Positions 1 through 9,186 of a stretch of 40,758 nucleotides of DNA are shown in pieces. The translations under genes were made by a program, and so were the position numbers. Origin of the DNA: Halothiobacillus sp. (GTDB lineage Bacteria > Pseudomonadota > Gammaproteobacteria > Halothiobacillales > Halothiobacillaceae); NCBI GenBank assembly GCA_020061705.1, contig JAGUXT010000010.1, positions 1 to 40,758 on the forward strand. Reading direction: 5' to 3'. The notes under the pieces are model-generated. The model was not told the DNA's origin and did not search any database. It saw only the letters and a list, made by a program, of their open reading frames with translations. Every line of letters begins with the position of its first letter. The first letter of the stretch is position 1.

Positions 1-563
1 CCGATCTCCAGCACCCGGTCGCCCGGCCGTAACTCGCCGAGCGGCACATCCTCGCTCCTGCCATCGTCCCGCAGCCGATGAGCCACAGCGGGCAGCCGCC
101 GCACCAGTGCCTCCAGCGCGCCCGAGGCGCCCATCACCGAGCGCATCTCGATCCAGTGGCCGAGCAGCATGATGTCGATCAGGGTCGCCAGCTCCCAGTA
201 AAAACCCATGCCTTCAAGACCGAAGACCACGGCGCTTGAATAGAGCCAGGCCGTGGTGATGGCGACGCCGATCAGGGTCATCATGCCAGGCCGGCGTCCG
301 GCGACCTCTTCGGCCAGCCCCTTCAGGAACGGCCAGCCGCCGTAGAGATAGACCACAGTGGCGAGCGCGGACAGAACCAGGTGATCTCCCGTGAAGGTCA
401 GCAGGGGAGAGCGTCCGAACAGATGCCAGAAGTCGGCAGAGAGGGCGAGAATGGGCAGGGTCAGCACCAGAGAGAACCAGAACCGGCGCCGGAAGTCCTC
501 CACCATGTGAGCGTGGTGTCCGGCATGGCCGGAAGAGGGGGTTTCTACCTGGTGGTTGCGCAT
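1..563 (-). CDS. Copper-type P1B heavy-metal ATPase, N-terminal part (runs off the left edge)
   Basis: My own translation of the minus strand gives an uninterrupted frame from ATG 563 to the window edge, about 187 residues. It opens with a short His-containing leader (SSGHAGHHAHMVEDF), followed by hydrophobic segments (WFSLVLTLPILALS, LVLSALATVVYLYGGWPFL, MMTLIGVAITTAWLYSSAVVF, WELATLIDIMLLGHWIEM). It then enters the actuator-domain start (ALVRRLPAVAHRL and GELRPGDRVLEIG). This order, with the GHWIEM helix and a His-rich start in place of a CxxC metal-binding domain, is typical of CopB-like P1B ATPases that export copper or silver across the inner membrane. The CPx/CPH metal site, DKTG phosphorylation site and ATP-binding domain lie outside the window, so metal specificity is inferred. 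AGGAGG sits 7 nt before the ATG. The segment looks more GC-rich than the genes to its right, and a transposase lies next to it, so recent acquisition is possible. Confidence 0.85.
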   Translation of the reverse strand, partial: MRNHQVETPSSGHAGHHAHMVEDFRRRFWFSLVLTLPILALSADFWHLFGRSPLLTFTGDHLVLSALATVVYLYGGWPFLKGLAEEVAGRRPGMMTLIGVAITTAWLYSSAVVFGLEGMGFYWELATLIDIMLLGHWIEMRSVMGASGALEALVRRLPAVAHRLRDDGRSEDVPLGELRPGDRVLEI

Positions 564-710
564 GGACGATCCTCCTGGGAGGGGATGTTTACAGAGCGGC
601 ATCTCCGGTTTTCAGCATCCTGCTGATGATGACGCGCTCATGTTCACGAGCATAGACTGTAAATTGCGCTATCACTGGTGTTTAGCAACCCAATATCAAC
701 AACATCGAAT

Positions 711-736
711 CGTTCCCATGCTCCAGCGTGGGAACG
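711..736. repeat. REP palindrome upstream of the RAYT transposase
   Basis: An imperfect 26-bp palindrome with arms CGTTCCCA and TGGGAACG around GCTCCAGC. It is followed at 745-758 by a smaller palindrome, GACGCTCCAGCGTC. The same long palindrome recurs at 1353-1378, near 1462-1488, at 1692-1717 and near 1788-1815. The position just 5' of a RAYT gene is the usual place for REP elements. Confidence 0.85.
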
Positions 737-775
737 CCGCCTCGGACGCTCCAGCGTCGAGAAGCAGGTAAACCC

Positions 776-1309
776 ATGAGCCGAAGCCGATATGTTATCC
801 AAGAGGCGGATAAGCCCCACTTCCTGACCTGCACCGTCGTCGAATGGCTGCCCGTGTTTACCCGCCCGGATGCCGTTCAGATCATCCTCGATAGCTGGGT
901 GCATCAACGCGAGCACGACGGCCTAAAGCTCTTTGGCTACGTGATTCTGGAAAACCATCTGCATTTCGTGGCGCAGGCTCCGCGCTTGGACAAGTGCTTG
1001 AGCAGCTTCAAATCCTACACTGCTGCCCGGCTCATCGAACTGTTGGAAGCGCGCAAGGCCGAACATTTGCTCGCACGGCTGCGATTTGCCAAACGGGCAC
1101 ACAAACACGACCGGGAATATCAGTTCTGGCAGGAAGGTTCCCATGCCGAAATGATCTTCAGCGAAGCCGTGATGCGGCAAAAACTTGACTATATCCACCA
1201 GAATCCGGTCAAGCGCGGCTACGTAGAACTGCCCGAACATTGGCGCTATTCAAGTGCGCGGAATTATCTTGGGCAGCCTGGGCTGATAGAGATTGACCCG
1301 TGGTTTTGA
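776..1309 (+). CDS. REP-associated tyrosine transposase (RAYT; IS200-like Y1 HUH fold)
   Basis: This 177-residue protein belongs to the Y1-transposase (IS200/IS605 TnpA-like) superfamily, single-strand endonucleases that nick REP hairpins. The metal-binding HUH motif is visible as HLH at residues 61-63 (ENHLHFVAQ), where family members often have NHVHL. The candidate nucleophile is Tyr139 in KLDYIHQNPVKRG, a strongly conserved RAYT block. WRYSSARNYLG near the C-terminus also matches the family. The frame is open from 728, but an upstream start would lie inside the REP hairpin. I chose ATG 776, preceded by a weak purine-rich AGCAGG. No terminal inverted repeats or partner gene are present. RAYTs are usually single-copy domesticated genes, not mobile insertion sequences. 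REP palindromes lie on both sides. Confidence 0.92.
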   Translation: MSRSRYVIQEADKPHFLTCTVVEWLPVFTRPDAVQIILDSWVHQREHDGLKLFGYVILENHLHFVAQAPRLDKCLSSFKSYTAARLIELLEARKAEHLLARLRFAKRAHKHDREYQFWQEGSHAEMIFSEAVMRQKLDYIHQNPVKRGYVELPEHWRYSSARNYLGQPGLIEIDPWF

Positions 1310-1352
1310 GTCAAGCGAGTTGGTGAGTTGATCATAGCCGGGTGACCGTGAT

Positions 1353-1488
1353 CGTTCCCACGCTCCAGCGTGGGAACGCATTCTGAGCCGCTCCAGCGGT
1401 GCGTCTTGGCAAGTGGTACAAGCTTCTATCTCGCTCGTGACGCTGGAGCGTCTGGGGCGGCATTCCCACGCTCCAGCGTGGGAACGAT
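1353..1488. repeat. BIME-like unit: two REPs in opposite orientation
   Basis: A perfect palindrome at 1353-1378 (arms CGTTCCCACGC / GCGTGGGAACG) is followed by a GCCGCTCCAGCGG hairpin and the word GCGTCTTGG. After a spacer come GTGACGCTGGAGCGTCTGGG and a second palindrome near 1462-1488 in mirror orientation. Each outer edge carries TGATCG. The unit at 1692-1815 has the same order and shares the inner words, so these are two copies of one bipartite element. Confidence 0.88.
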
Positions 1489-1664
1489 CAATCTGCGAAA
1501 TGGCGACGGACATCTTCGACGTGTTTACCGACCTGATTCACTGCTTTGACAAGCTGCTCTTTTGTGACTCCAAATTCTTTCGACCAATATCCCAACTCCC
1601 AAGACTGATGCACATTGATCTGCTTAGGGTCTTGTGGTTGACGGATTTTTAAATTGTCAGACAT
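1488..1664 (-). CDS. DUF3606 small protein
   Basis: A 58-residue protein starting MSDNLKIRQPQDPKQINVHQ and continuing WELGYWSKEFGVTKEQLVKAVNQVG. This order (MSD, then PQDxxxINVxxxxELxYW, then FGVxxxxLxxAVxxVG) is the DUF3606 signature. These are short, widespread bacterial proteins of unknown function, often found in accessory DNA. The frame extends 12 codons upstream to 1700, but ATG 1664 has AAGG-type ribosome-binding sequence at suitable spacing and matches the family start. The TGA stop (1488-1490) is formed by the TGATCG edge of the neighbouring REP palindrome. The gene lies between two BIME units and may have been carried or stabilised with them. Confidence 0.8.
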   Translation of the reverse strand: MSDNLKIRQPQDPKQINVHQSWELGYWSKEFGVTKEQLVKAVNQVGKHVEDVRRHFAD

Positions 1665-1691
1665 ATTGCACCTTACTTCAGTTTTTTTGAT

Positions 1692-1815
1692 CGTTACCAC
1701 GCTCCAGCGTGGTAACGAATTCTGTACCGCTCTAGCGGCGCGTCTTGGCTGTGCCTACGCTCGTGACGCTGGAGCGTCTGGGGCGGCATTCCCACGCTGG
1801 AGCGTGGGAACGATC
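1692..1815. repeat. Second BIME-like REP pair
   Basis: The left palindrome at 1692-1717 reads CGTTACCACGC...GCGTGGTAACG, with a compensating T-to-A change in both arms that keeps the pairing. The right palindrome lies at about 1788-1815. Between them are the CCGCTCTAGCGG hairpin, GCGTCTTGG and TGACGCTGGAGCGTCTGGGG, as in the unit at 1353-1488. The compensatory change argues that the hairpin itself is under selection. Confidence 0.88.
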
Positions 1816-2131
1816 AAAATGCTTTGTTGTTTGTCTCGCAACTTGAGCTACTGGTTGCAGTATCGTTAATTTCTAATTCGATGATCAGACCGATTGCTTG
1901 ACCGGAAGCATCACGGTTAAATTTTGGGATTCCTGCCTCCTCCATGCCACGTGTGACTAGGTTGCTTATTTTTGCCAGTCGGTTAGCTTCTTTCAGTAGT
2001 TGACGTGAAGACAGCCAATAAGGGATGCCCGCGCAGATTGCTGTTACTAAACTGCCTAATAGAAATGAAGATAAGTTATCCAGTTGAAATGTCGATACTT
2101 TGCCCAATAGAAATGACCACGCGCTTTCCAA
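1814..2131 (-). CDS. Small single-span membrane protein, unrecognised
   Basis: A 105-residue frame I cannot assign. It has one hydrophobic segment near residues 24-40 (FLLGSLVTAICAGIPYWLS), then a basic, probably helical stretch (SSRQLLKEANRLAKISNLVTRGMEEAGI), then a polar Ser/Thr-rich tail. The layout suggests a membrane-anchored protein with a short cytoplasmic helix. The start is TTG 2131; GGAGG at 2141-2145 with a 9-nt gap supports it. The TGA stop at 1814-1816 is made by the edge of the REP palindrome, so the last residues may not be ancestral. It could be a real accessory gene or the remnant of a longer one cut by the REP insertion. Confidence 0.55.
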   Translation of the reverse strand: MESAWSFLLGKVSTFQLDNLSSFLLGSLVTAICAGIPYWLSSRQLLKEANRLAKISNLVTRGMEEAGIPKFNRDASGQAIGLIIELEINDTATSSSSCETNNKAF

Positions 2132-2181
2132 ATCGTGCTACCTCCAAAAGTTGTTGTAGGGGATCTGCATGCCAGGAAATC

Positions 2182-2208
2182 AAAAAACTTGACCGGGTTT
2201 CCCCGGTC
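2182..2208 (-). terminator. Rho-independent terminator of nrdAB
   Basis: On the minus strand the hairpin GACCGG-GGAAAC-CCGGTC (2191-2208) is followed by AAGTTTTTTG. It starts about 15 nt after the nrdB stop. Confidence 0.75.
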
Positions 2209-2222
2209 TGTTTCATTTCACA

Positions 2223-3401
2223 TCAATCCCAGCTCAACGCCCCCCCGGTCTGATACTCCGTCACCCGCGTCTCAAAGAAGTTCTTCTCCTTCTTCAGGTC
2301 GATGACTTCGCTCATCCACGGGAAGGGGTTGCCCGCTCCGGCGTATAGCTCTGGCAAGCCGAGTTGGTCGCAGCGGCGGTTGGTGATGAAGTGCATGTAT
2401 TCGGTGCACATCTCGACATTCAGTCCGAGCAGGCCGTTGGGCATGGTGTCGCGGGCGTAGGTGACTTCAAGCTCGCAGGCTTCGCGTAGCATGGTGAGCA
2501 CTTCGTTTTGGAATTCAGCCGTCCACAGGTGCGGGTTTTCGATGCGGATGGTGTTGATCACGTCGATGCCGAAGTTCAGGTGAATCGACTCGTCGCGCAT
2601 GATGTACTGGTATTGCTCGGCAATGCCGGTCAGCTTGTTGCGGCGACCGAGGCTGAGGATTTGCGCGAAGCCGGTGTAGAACCACATACCTTCAAATACC
2701 ACGTAGAAGGCGACCAGGTCGCGCAGGAAGCTTTGCGCGCCTTCGGTGGTGCTGGTGTCAAACTGGCCGTCCATCAGACCCTTGGTGTATTTGAGCGCCC
2801 AGGCATCCTTGTCGGTAATCGACGGCACTTCGCGGTACATGTTGAACACTTCGCCTTCGGACAGGCCGAGGCTGTCGACGATGTACTGGAAGGTGTGGGT
2901 ATGGATGGCTTCTTCAAACGCCTGACGCAACAGGTATTGGCGGCATTCCGGGTTGGTGATGTTTTTGTAGATCGCCAGCACGATGTTGTTGGCGACCAGG
3001 CTTTCGGCGGTGGCGAAGAAGCCAAGGTTGCGCAGTACCATGGCGCGCTCATCGGCGGTCAGGCCGTCGCGGCTTTTCCACATGGCGATGTCGGCTTGCA
3101 TGGAGACTTCGGTCGGCATCCAGTGGTTGTTGCAGGCCGCGAGGTATTTTTCCCACGCCCAGGTGTATTTCATCGGCATGATCTGGTTGACGTCGGCGGT
3201 GGCGTTGATGATGCGCTTTTCGGAGACATTCACGCGACCGGCGCCGGTTTCGATGCCGTCCAGGCCGCTTTTGTTGTCGTGTTCTTCGCTGGCGCTGGCG
3301 CTGGCTGGCGTGCTTGCGAATTGGTTGATGGTGCTGTCGATAACACTAGAGTGGGCGGCGCTTTTGCCGGTGGCGGTAATGGGGTCGTTCCAGTTCAACA
3401 T
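2223..3401 (-). CDS. nrdB: Ribonucleotide reductase R2 (beta) subunit, class Ic type
   Basis: This 392-residue subunit supplies the oxidising cofactor that starts catalysis in NrdA during dNTP synthesis. The metal ligands can be read off: Glu133 (TAESL), Glu164 and His167 (EEAIHTHTF), Glu237 (VFEGMWFY), Glu271 and His274 (RDESIH). Two positions decide the subclass. The first ligand is Glu, not the Asp of E. coli R2, and the residue four after His167 is Phe171, where class Ia enzymes have the radical Tyr. This Glu/Phe pair, plus [12 protein letters not shown] and EEAIHTHTF, matches Chlamydia trachomatis R2, the Mn(IV)/Fe(III) class Ic prototype. The C-terminal [11 protein letters not shown] tail that docks on NrdA is intact. 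The first ~60 residues are a low-complexity Ser/Ala-rich extension. The start is preceded by GAGGAT. It lies 64 bp after nrdA and is probably cotranscribed with it. Cofactor identity is inferred. Confidence 0.97.
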   Translation of the reverse strand: MLNWNDPITATGKSAAHSSVIDSTINQFASTPASASASEEHDNKSGLDGIETGAGRVNVSEKRIINATADVNQIMPMKYTWAWEKYLAACNNHWMPTEVSMQADIAMWKSRDGLTADERAMVLRNLGFFATAESLVANNIVLAIYKNITNPECRQYLLRQAFEEAIHTHTFQYIVDSLGLSEGEVFNMYREVPSITDKDAWALKYTKGLMDGQFDTSTTEGAQSFLRDLVAFYVVFEGMWFYTGFAQILSLGRRNKLTGIAEQYQYIMRDESIHLNFGIDVINTIRIENPHLWTAEFQNEVLTMLREACELEVTYARDTMPNGLLGLNVEMCTEYMHFITNRRCDQLGLPELYAGAGNPFPWMSEVIDLKKEKNFFETRVTEYQTGGALSWD

Positions 3402-3428
3402 GGCGGTATCCTCATGAGTGCATTCATT

Positions 3429-3458
3429 CCCCCCTTTGAAAAAGGGGGGTTAGGGGGG
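3429..3458. repeat. Palindrome in the nrdA-nrdB gap
   Basis: CCCCCCTTT (3429-3437) can pair with AAAGGGGGG (3441-3449) across a short loop; a second G6 run follows at 3453-3458. It looks like a dispersed palindromic element and not a terminator, since no T-tract follows on the minus strand. It could tune the nrdA:nrdB ratio. Confidence 0.6.
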
Positions 3459-3465
3459 ATTTGAT

Positions 3466-6375
<2,910 letters not shown>

Positions 6376-6400
6376 CGCATCGTCTCCAAGGGTCGGTGAA

Positions 6401-6448
6401 TCACATCATATAGTGTCTTGGTTAGTCGTCAAGCACTACATGCTGTGT
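6401..6448 (-). promoter_or_regulatory. nrdA promoter with tandem NrdR-like boxes
   Basis: On the minus strand TTGACG (6427-6432) and TATGAT (6405-6410) are 16 bp apart, a good sigma-70 promoter. Two 16-bp palindromic boxes resembling the NrdR consensus ACACWATATATWGTGT are present. The box at 6401-6416 (13/16 matches by eye) covers the -10. The box at 6433-6448 (12/16) abuts the -35. Their starts are 32 bp apart, about three helical turns, the spacing known for NrdR box pairs. Repression by NrdR with bound (d)ATP is the expected mode. The nrdR gene is not in this window. Confidence 0.72.
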
Positions 6449-6534
6449 ATCGTTGTGTTTGCAATACACCTGAAAAGCTGTGGATAATCTGTGCTGAATA
6501 ATGCGCCTGCTCGGTATGGACGGGTGGAAACCCC

Positions 6535-6570
6535 AAAAAAAAAGGCCGCCGAAGCCAAGCTCCGGCGGCC
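6535..6570 (-). terminator. Rho-independent terminator of tal
   Basis: On the minus strand GGCCGCCG / CGGCGGCC arms (6544-6551 and 6563-6570) are followed by nine T residues (6535-6543). It lies about 30 bp past the tal stop. Confidence 0.9.
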
Positions 6571-6601
6571 TATGAGTGAAGACAGTTATTGATTGACTTG
6601 C

Positions 6602-7711
6602 CTAGCTATTAACCTGTTTGAGCAGCGCGTCGAAACCTTGCTGGAAAAGACTCAAGCCATCACTTTGCAGGCCATTGGCCACAGCACCGTCCATTTCGAT
6701 ACCCAAGGCAGCAAGCGCGGCAAAATGTGCTTGTGCCGCATCCAGGGCGGGGGCGTGGCGTGGCTTGATCTCCGCGTGGTCGGCCAGAGCACTCAAGGTG
6801 GCATCCGGTAGCGTGTTGATTGTTTCGGGCAGCATGACATCTTCGACATAGAGCAGGTCGCTGTAGGCCGGGTTTTTGGTTGCAGTGCTGGCCCACAACA
6901 GGTTTTGTGGGCGCGCGCCAAGTTCAAGCAGGTCGGCAAACGCCTCGCCGTGGTAGATCGACTGATACAGGGCATAAGCCTGCGCAGCGAGAGCCAGAGC
7001 GGCCTTGCCGCGCAAGGCCATGATGGCAACCTGATCGGCACCAGCGGTGCTTGCCAGAGCGTTGAGCTGATTGTCGACAAGCGTATCCACACGGCTCAGG
7101 AACACGCTGGCTACACTGCGCACGGCCAGTGGGTCATGACTATGAGCCATCCAGCGGCGCAGTCCGCGCACATGCGCCTCGAATACGGCACGTAATTGCT
7201 CCAGACCGAAAATCAGGGTGACATTGACCTTGTAACCACGTGCGGTCAACTCTTCGAAAGCATGCACACCCGCCTCCGTGGCGGGGACTTTAATCATCAA
7301 ATTGTCGCGCCCGGCAAGCAGGCGCAAACGTGCGGCCGCTGCCAGGGTCGCATCGGCATCGTGCGCCAGTGCAGGGGATACTTCCCAGCTCACATAACCA
7401 TCAATACCCAGACTTTCTTCCCACAAGGGCGCAAGAAGATCACAGGCCATTTGTACGTCACGCGCAATCAAATGCTCGTAAATCGTTTCGAGGTCGGTGT
7501 AATCCAGTCGCAAATTGCGCAAATCAGCACGGTAATACGCGTGGGATTCGCGCAGGGCTTTGTCCAGAATGGATGGGTTGGAGGTCACGCCGCGTATGCC
7601 CAGATGCGTCATTGCATGCTTGAGTCGCCCTTCCAGTACATGCGCCCGAGAGAGGTTGTCGAGCCACAGGCTTTGACCGGTAACTGTGGTGTAAGTAGAT
7701 AAATCGTGCAT
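6602..7711 (-). CDS. tal: Transaldolase
   Basis: A 369-residue cytosolic enzyme that moves a dihydroxyacetone unit between sedoheptulose-7-phosphate and glyceraldehyde-3-phosphate. Lys141 in NLMIKVPAT is the Schiff-base lysine. GVTSNPSIL (41-49) and VNVTLIFGLEQ are the other family blocks. The length fits the longer bacterial subfamily seen in actinobacteria, cyanobacteria and some proteobacteria, not the ~317-residue E. coli form. AGGAGT sits 6 nt before ATG 7711. It lies downstream of the phosphofructokinase on the same strand, 111 bp away, so both act on the same sugar-phosphate pool and may be cotranscribed. Confidence 0.95.
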   Translation of the reverse strand: MHDLSTYTTVTGQSLWLDNLSRAHVLEGRLKHAMTHLGIRGVTSNPSILDKALRESHAYYRADLRNLRLDYTDLETIYEHLIARDVQMACDLLAPLWEESLGIDGYVSWEVSPALAHDADATLAAAARLRLLAGRDNLMIKVPATEAGVHAFEELTARGYKVNVTLIFGLEQLRAVFEAHVRGLRRWMAHSHDPLAVRSVASVFLSRVDTLVDNQLNALASTAGADQVAIMALRGKAALALAAQAYALYQSIYHGEAFADLLELGARPQNLLWASTATKNPAYSDLLYVEDVMLPETINTLPDATLSALADHAEIKPRHAPALDAAQAHFAALAALGIEMDGAVANGLQSDGLSLFQQGFDALLKQVNS

Positions 7712-7805
7712 GACAAGACTCCTGGGCGCGAGGTGGGTTTACTTTGGCTATGAGGCTAGCCCATCCTCAAACGTATTGCTTATTCAGCGTGTTGATGCCC
7801 TTGCA

Positions 7806-7829
7806 GATTTAATGCTTGGACATTAAATC
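7806..7829. repeat. AT-rich inverted repeat overlapping the phosphofructokinase stop
   Basis: Perfect 9-bp arms GATTTAATG (7806-7814) and CATTAAATC (7821-7829) flank a 6-nt loop. The TAA stop of the phosphofructokinase (7823-7825) is inside the right arm. No T-tract follows, so it is a stem-loop of unknown role: an mRNA 3'-end protector, a weak attenuator before tal, or a protein site. Confidence 0.55.
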
Positions 7830-9070
7830 GTGAATGGTGGCAATTTGGCAGGGGTATGTTGCAGCTTGAGCTTGGCAAACACAGGCAAGCCATCACGGAA
7901 GGGTGGAGCGTCTTCACCCTGAATCAGTGGCAGCATGTAGTGACGTGCCGCCTGGGTGATGCCGTAACCGTCTTCGCGGATATATTCCGGCGGTACAGGC
8001 AATTCAATGTCAGCCACCTGATCGAGATGCACTGCGTCCAGCGTCCACAGATATGGCACATCGGACGTGCGGCGAATGGCGATCATGACATCGGTTTTGC
8101 CTTCATGGGCAAAGCTCACAGCCGCCGCACCGCAGGCATAAGCCTGCTCTACATCGACTCGCGATCCCAAGTGGCGTGCCGAACGTTGAAAATAATCGGA
8201 CACCGCCCAGTGGGTTTTGTAGCCCTGTTCGCGCGTGAGCTTGGCGAGCATGGGTGCGAGGCCGCCGAGTTGCTCGTGGCCGAAAATCTCACTCTCTGCC
8301 GCTTGCGTGCAAAATTGACCCTTGCACATCAAGCCTTCAGCAGCGACCACAATGCACCAGCCATGTTGGGCGACTTTGGCATGCAGGGCGGCGATGAAGC
8401 GCTGCGGTTCAAAGTCAATTTCCGCCAGTAGGATCAGCAAGGGAGAGTCGTCTTCTTCAAATGCCAAACCGGCGGCGGCGGCCAGCCACCCGGCATGGCG
8501 CCCCATGACTTCGAGAATAAATACCTTGGTGGACGTGCCGGACATGGCTGCCAAATCCAGTGAAACTTCACGTACGCTGGTCGCAATGTATTTTGCGACC
8601 GAGCCGAAACCAGGACTGGTGTCGGTCAAGGGCAGATCGTTGTCGATGGTTTTCGGTACGCCAATGACGGTCAGGTCCAAGCCATGCGCACGGGCAAAAC
8701 GTGCCACTTTAGCTGCAGTGAGCATCGAGCCGCCGCCGCCATTGTAGAAAAATGTGCCAATGTCATGTGCCTTGAATACTTCCACAAGGCGCGAATATTG
8801 CTCAGGGTGGGTTTCGGGCGAGCCGATATCCATGCGACATGAGCCAAACGCACCGCCGGGAGTGTGACGCAACATGGCGATCTGCGCCGGGTCTTCGTGG
8901 GATAGGTCGTACAGCTGCTCGCGCAATACACCGAGAATGCCTTCCTGCGCCGCAAACACCTTGCCGTATTTTTCAGGGAAGCGGCGCGCGGTTTCGATTA
9001 CGCCACAGGCGCTGGCGTTGATGACTGCGGTCACACCGCCGGATTGAGCGTAGAGAATATTGTGCGCCAT
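7823..9070 (-). CDS. pfp: 6-phosphofructokinase, PPi-dependent type family (donor uncertain)
   Basis: A 415-residue member of the phosphofructokinase A superfamily, interconverting fructose-6-phosphate and fructose-1,6-bisphosphate. Seen: AQSGGVTAVINAS at the N-terminus, TPGGAFGSCR, the phosphoryl-donor loop YNGGGGSMLTAAK (109-121), the catalytic block VPKTIDNDLPLTD (138-150) with Lys140, and EVMGRHAGWLA. PKTIDND is usual for the long PPi-type and X-type clades; E. coli-type ATP enzymes have PGTIDND. The loop reads GGGGS, where PPi enzymes generally carry Asp at the fourth position (GGxDS), so donor preference is ambiguous. I chose ATG 9070 (GAGG 8 nt upstream) over the frame's upstream extension to 9112. 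It is divergent from fbp across a 116-bp gap, which places opposing steps side by side. Confidence 0.9.
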   Translation of the reverse strand: MAHNILYAQSGGVTAVINASACGVIETARRFPEKYGKVFAAQEGILGVLREQLYDLSHEDPAQIAMLRHTPGGAFGSCRMDIGSPETHPEQYSRLVEVFKAHDIGTFFYNGGGGSMLTAAKVARFARAHGLDLTVIGVPKTIDNDLPLTDTSPGFGSVAKYIATSVREVSLDLAAMSGTSTKVFILEVMGRHAGWLAAAAGLAFEEDDSPLLILLAEIDFEPQRFIAALHAKVAQHGWCIVVAAEGLMCKGQFCTQAAESEIFGHEQLGGLAPMLAKLTREQGYKTHWAVSDYFQRSARHLGSRVDVEQAYACGAAAVSFAHEGKTDVMIAIRRTSDVPYLWTLDAVHLDQVADIELPVPPEYIREDGYGITQAARHYMLPLIQGEDAPPFRDGLPVFAKLKLQHTPAKLPPFTI

Positions 9071-9138
9071 GCCATAAACCTCATTGGGAGCTATGTGATT
9101 GGATTGTCGCATTGCGACGGCGGGTCTATCATGATCAA

Positions 9139-9148
9139 GTCATATGAC
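9139..9148. promoter_or_regulatory. Palindrome in the pfp-fbp divergent gap
   Basis: GTCATATGAC is a perfect 10-bp palindrome 39 bp before the fbp start and about 70 bp before the pfp start. TGATCA lies just beside it. It could be an operator shared by two opposing enzymes, but nothing ties it to a known regulator. Confidence 0.25.
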
Positions 9149-9186
9149 TAAACGATTGCGCTTTTTACTATAGAGAGGACTTTACC

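Noticed and set aside
776-1309. Complete IS200/IS605 insertion sequence
   Set aside because: No tnpB and no element ends beside it. The REP context and the KLDYIHQNPVKRG block place it with RAYTs.
711-1815. CRISPR-like repeats
   Set aside because: Repeats are palindromic, irregularly spaced and flank a RAYT gene. There is no constant repeat-spacer period and no cas gene.
2508-3464. Long plus-strand open frame (318 codons) opposite nrdB
   Set aside because: It is the antisense shadow of nrdB. The minus frame has every R2 motif; this one is Val/Gly/Ala-rich with no family signature.
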